DNA of 64,000 bases. Origin: Methylomonas rhizoryzae. GTDB lineage: Bacteria; Pseudomonadota; Gammaproteobacteria; Methylococcales; Methylomonadaceae. Positions 61,307 to 64,000 of the stretch are shown here, one piece after another (the first letter of the stretch is position 1; every line of letters begins with the position of its first letter). The translations under genes were made by a program, and so were the position numbers. The stretch spans positions 3,844,001 to 3,908,000 of the forward strand of contig NZ_CP043929.1 in NCBI RefSeq assembly GCF_008632455.1. Reading direction: 5' to 3'. The notes under the pieces were generated by a model that was not told the origin of the DNA, ran no database searches, and was given only the letters and a program-made list of their open reading frames with translations.

Positions 61307-64000
61307 ATGTCACAGCATCCCAACACCAGTCAATTTACTCAACTGTCCCTGGGCCTGCCCGGATTCGACTATCAGGATCTGCACGACGCTCAGCGCTTGC
61401 AAGACCTGATGACGACGTTCGACGATTCGGTCAAGCAGCACGCCCCCGAGCTGTTCGCGGAGCTTAGCGCCTACCGCGCCTGCGGCGGCGAAGGCATGAA
61501 GCCCGAAGCCGTGTCGGAACTTTTAGTTAAATTGGCGCCTTTGGTTGGTACCTTCGTGGCTCGCTTGTTCAATGTAACCGATGTACGCGAGCAACAAATC
61601 GGCAAAATCGGCGACGAATTCGACAGCATCTTCGTCTACCGCACCGAAATCGTCGGCAAATTGGCCAGCCGTTTCAAAGGCCAAACATGCGACGGCTGGA
61701 ACTTAACCGAATTACAAGGGCAGTTGGAAGCTTTAATAAGCGCAACCGCCAAACAAACCGTGTTCGCCCAAGACCCTGAACTTGCCGTCGCGCAACTGGG
61801 CGCCGAATTGTGGCAGTTGTCGCAGCAAGCCGAGCTAAGCGAAGCGGACGTAGCCGTACTCAAAAGTCGCATAGCCGAATTTCCGGCCCTGAATGTCAAC
61901 TACGACAGCGCTAGCAGCTTGATCGGCGGCTTGCTGGACATCGTCTGGCGCTGGAGTTTCGCCGCCAAACAAGCCCCGGAATTACAAGCCTTAGTCAAAA
62001 AATGGCTCAGTTTTAAAATTGCCGAGAAGACCGATTTGGACAACTTGGTCCATCACGACTCGGTTGAACAGTCCGGCTACCGGGTATGGGCTTGCGGCGA
62101 ACACGAACACCGGCGCCGCGACGGTTTCGCCTTGACCGATAAACGCTTCAATCAGCGCCAAACCTTGTACGAAGTCGACCATTGCATTTATTGCCACGAC
62201 CGCGACAACGACTCCTGTTCCAAAGGCATCAAAAACAAAAAAGACGGCACGTTCAAAGCCAATCATCTGGGCTCGTTGATGACCGGTTGCCCGCTGCAGG
62301 AAAAAATCTCCGAAATGCACTTGGTCAAGCGTCAGGGCGACAACATCGGCGCGCTGGCGATGATCATCATCGACAACCCGATGTGCCCCGGCACCGGCCA
62401 CAGGATTTGCAACGACTGCATGCGCGGCTGTATCTATCAAAAAACCGAGGCAGTCAACATTCCGCAAATCGAGACCAACGTCCTGACCGACGTGTTGTTC
62501 ATGCCGTGGGGATTCGAAATTTACAGCCTGTTGACCCGCTGGAACCCCCTAAACGTCAAACGCCCGGTCGCCTTGCCTTACAACGGCAAAAACGTGCTGA
62601 TCGCCGGCATGGGACCGGCCGGCTACACCCTGGCCCATTACCTGTTGAACGAAGGCTTCGGCGTGGTCGGCATAGACGGCCTGAAAATAGAACCGCTACC
62701 CCTGCATTTGACCGGCGACCGCAACAACGCCCCAATGCCGATTTTGGACTTTAAGGAGCTGTACGACGATCTGGACAAACGCATCATGCTGGGCTTCGGC
62801 GGCGTGGCCGAGTACGGCATCACCGTGCGCTGGGATAAAAACTTTCTAAAAGTCATTTACCTGACCTTGCTGCGCCGCAATGCGTTTAAATGTTACGGCG
62901 GCGTGCGTTTCGGCGGCACCGTCAGCATAGACGAGGCCTGGGAGTTGGGTTTCGACCATATCGCCATCGCTAGCGGCGCCGGCAAACCGACGGTCATCGA
63001 TCTGAAAAACAACATGATCCGCGGCATTCGCAAAGCTTCGGACTTTTTGATGGGCTTGCAATTGACCGGCGCGGCCAAAGAAACCTCGCTGGCCAACCTG
63101 CAAGTCCGGATGCCGTGCGGCGTCATCGGCGGCGGCCTGACCGCTATCGACACCGCCACCGAATTGTTGGCCTATTATCCGTTGCAAGTCAGCAAAATCA
63201 CCAAGCGCTACGACAAACTGGTCGCGCAATACGGTGAAACCGAAGTACGCAGCCGTTACGACGCCGAAGAACTGGAAATCCTGGAAGAATTTTTAGCGCA
63301 CGGCCGCATCATAGAAGCCGAACGCACCCGCGCCGCCGCAGCCGGCGAAACCCCGGATTTTCTGCCGTTTTTGAAACAGTGGGGCGGCGTCACCCTGTTT
63401 TACCGCAAAGGCATCAAAGACTCGCCCGCTTACCGGCAAAACCACGAGGAAATCCACGAAGCCCTGTCGGAAGGCATTTATCTGGCCGAAGGCATGAGCC
63501 CCTTGGAAGCCGTCGAAGACCCATACGGCCATCTAAAGGCAGTCCGCTTCGAAAAACTGGAATTACAAGACGGCAAATGGCGTAAAACCGACGAAGTCGA
63601 GGTCGGCTTGCGCGGCTTGTTCATTGCCGCCGGCACCGCGCCCAACACGATTTACCAAAGCGAACACCCGCGCACCTTCCAAATGGAAGGCAAATTCTAC
63701 AAACGCCACGAACCGGAATGGCTGGACGGCAAAGCGGCATTGGTAGCGATGGCCGACGAAGCCCAGGTAAAAGTCGGCAAACCGGCGCCTTTTACCTCGT
63801 ATTGCAGCGAAGACCGCTACATCAGTTTCTACGGCGACAACCACCCGGTTTATGCCGGCAACGTGGTAAAAGCCATGGCTAGCGCCAAAGACGGCTATCC
63901 CTATGTGGTAAAGCTGTTTGCTGACGAATTGGCCGCGCTGGACCCGGCCGAACAAAACGAACGCAACGCCCGATTGCACGCTTTGCAAGACTCGCTGGAC
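61307..64000 (+). CDS. Large FAD/NAD(P) oxidoreductase with Fe-S domain, 3' end outside
   Basis: The frame is open from ATG 61307 (AAGGAAC upstream) to the window edge, 898 codons. Residues 1-~280 are mostly helical and unrecognised. DHCIYCHDRDNDSCSKG (~290-307) and MCPGTGHRICNDCMRGC (~358-375) are cysteine clusters like the [4Fe-4S] domain of GltD/DPYD-type enzymes. The FAD loop VLIAGMGPAGYTLAHYL starts near 428 and the NAD(P) loop CGVIGGGLTAIDTATEL near 605. It is probably an electron-transfer flavoprotein that feeds reductant to a partner; the substrate is unknown. Confidence 0.8.
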   Translation, partial: MSQHPNTSQFTQLSLGLPGFDYQDLHDAQRLQDLMTTFDDSVKQHAPELFAELSAYRACGGEGMKPEAVSELLVKLAPLVGTFVARLFNVTDVREQQIGKIGDEFDSIFVYRTEIVGKLASRFKGQTCDGWNLTELQGQLEALISATAKQTVFAQDPELAVAQLGAELWQLSQQAELSEADVAVLKSRIAEFPALNVNYDSASSLIGGLLDIVWRWSFAAKQAPELQALVKKWLSFKIAEKTDLDNLVHHDSVEQSGYRVWACGEHEHRRRDGFALTDKRFNQRQTLYEVDHCIYCHDRDNDSCSKGIKNKKDGTFKANHLGSLMTGCPLQEKISEMHLVKRQGDNIGALAMIIIDNPMCPGTGHRICNDCMRGCIYQKTEAVNIPQIETNVLTDVLFMPWGFEIYSLLTRWNPLNVKRPVALPYNGKNVLIAGMGPAGYTLAHYLLNEGFGVVGIDGLKIEPLPLHLTGDRNNAPMPILDFKELYDDLDKRIMLGFGGVAEYGITVRWDKNFLKVIYLTLLRRNAFKCYGGVRFGGTVSIDEAWELGFDHIAIASGAGKPTVIDLKNNMIRGIRKASDFLMGLQLTGAAKETSLANLQVRMPCGVIGGGLTAIDTATELLAYYPLQVSKITKRYDKLVAQYGETEVRSRYDAEELEILEEFLAHGRIIEAERTRAAAAGETPDFLPFLKQWGGVTLFYRKGIKDSPAYRQNHEEIHEALSEGIYLAEGMSPLEAVEDPYGHLKAVRFEKLELQDGKWRKTDEVEVGLRGLFIAAGTAPNTIYQSEHPRTFQMEGKFYKRHEPEWLDGKAALVAMADEAQVKVGKPAPFTSYCSEDRYISFYGDNHPVYAGNVVKAMASAKDGYPYVVKLFADELAALDPAEQNERNARLHALQDSLD

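Overview
The window reads as chromosomal DNA of a gammaproteobacterium with a mid-50s G+C content. The gene set (FabV, proteobacterial GshA, an APS-type CysH, a PrtD-type type I secretion system, a PEP-CTERM protein, a MetOD1-type sigma-54 activator, TrkH, SecF, MazG) would suit a Methylomonas-like member of the Methylococcales. That placement is inference: no methane-oxidation gene or rRNA lies in the window. Genes run nearly end to end on both strands, and several operons have start and stop codons that overlap.

Region by region: 1-1.8 kb holds the 5' part of gcvT and a secreted pentapeptide-repeat protein. 2.0-3.9 kb is a small integron-type cassette array (three attC-like sites, no integrase) beside copies of a short dispersed repeat. 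4.2-6.7 kb carries an RbfA-like gene overlapping rtcB, then a phosphatase-like gene. 6.7-11.5 kb contains an inositol-phosphatase-family gene, a RAYT transposase with REP palindromes, an A+T-rich six-repeat propeller-like gene and a decayed IS5-family element. 11.6-20.5 kb is a kinase, a Band-7 protein, a DUF885 peptidase, a chemoreceptor and an M48/YjgN pair. 20.6-25.2 kb has a nitrobindin-like gene, an SLC13 carrier and a lipoprotein solute-binding protein. 25.2-29.8 kb is a coupled operon (methyltransferase, SDR, DUF1326, DUF2182) with a sigma-54-like promoter, divergent from a sigma-54 activator; fabV follows.

31.3-43.7 kb is the most striking locus: a 2267-residue surface protein with an N-terminal thioester-type domain, 13 SdrD-B-like domains, a cysteine-rich insert and an RTX-type Ca-binding C-terminus. 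A 50-residue PEP-CTERM protein lies just upstream, and a divergent three-gene type I secretion system follows. 43.9-64 kb is housekeeping: a Fur-type TonB receptor, PilZ, QueD, DUF1249, RecQ, gshA-cysH, mazG with an adenosine-kinase-like gene, dgkA, gcvH, an orphan periplasmic adaptor, a glycosyltransferase/PAP2 pair, trkH, secF and the start of a large Fe-S flavoprotein oxidoreductase.

Working model: the type I system exports the giant adhesin, which could bind covalently through its thioester, while the tiny PEP-CTERM protein is sent to an exosortase under sigma-54 control. Both outputs would shape the cell surface. The 25-30 kb operon looks like a sigma-54-controlled response unit whose activator has a four-cysteine sensor.
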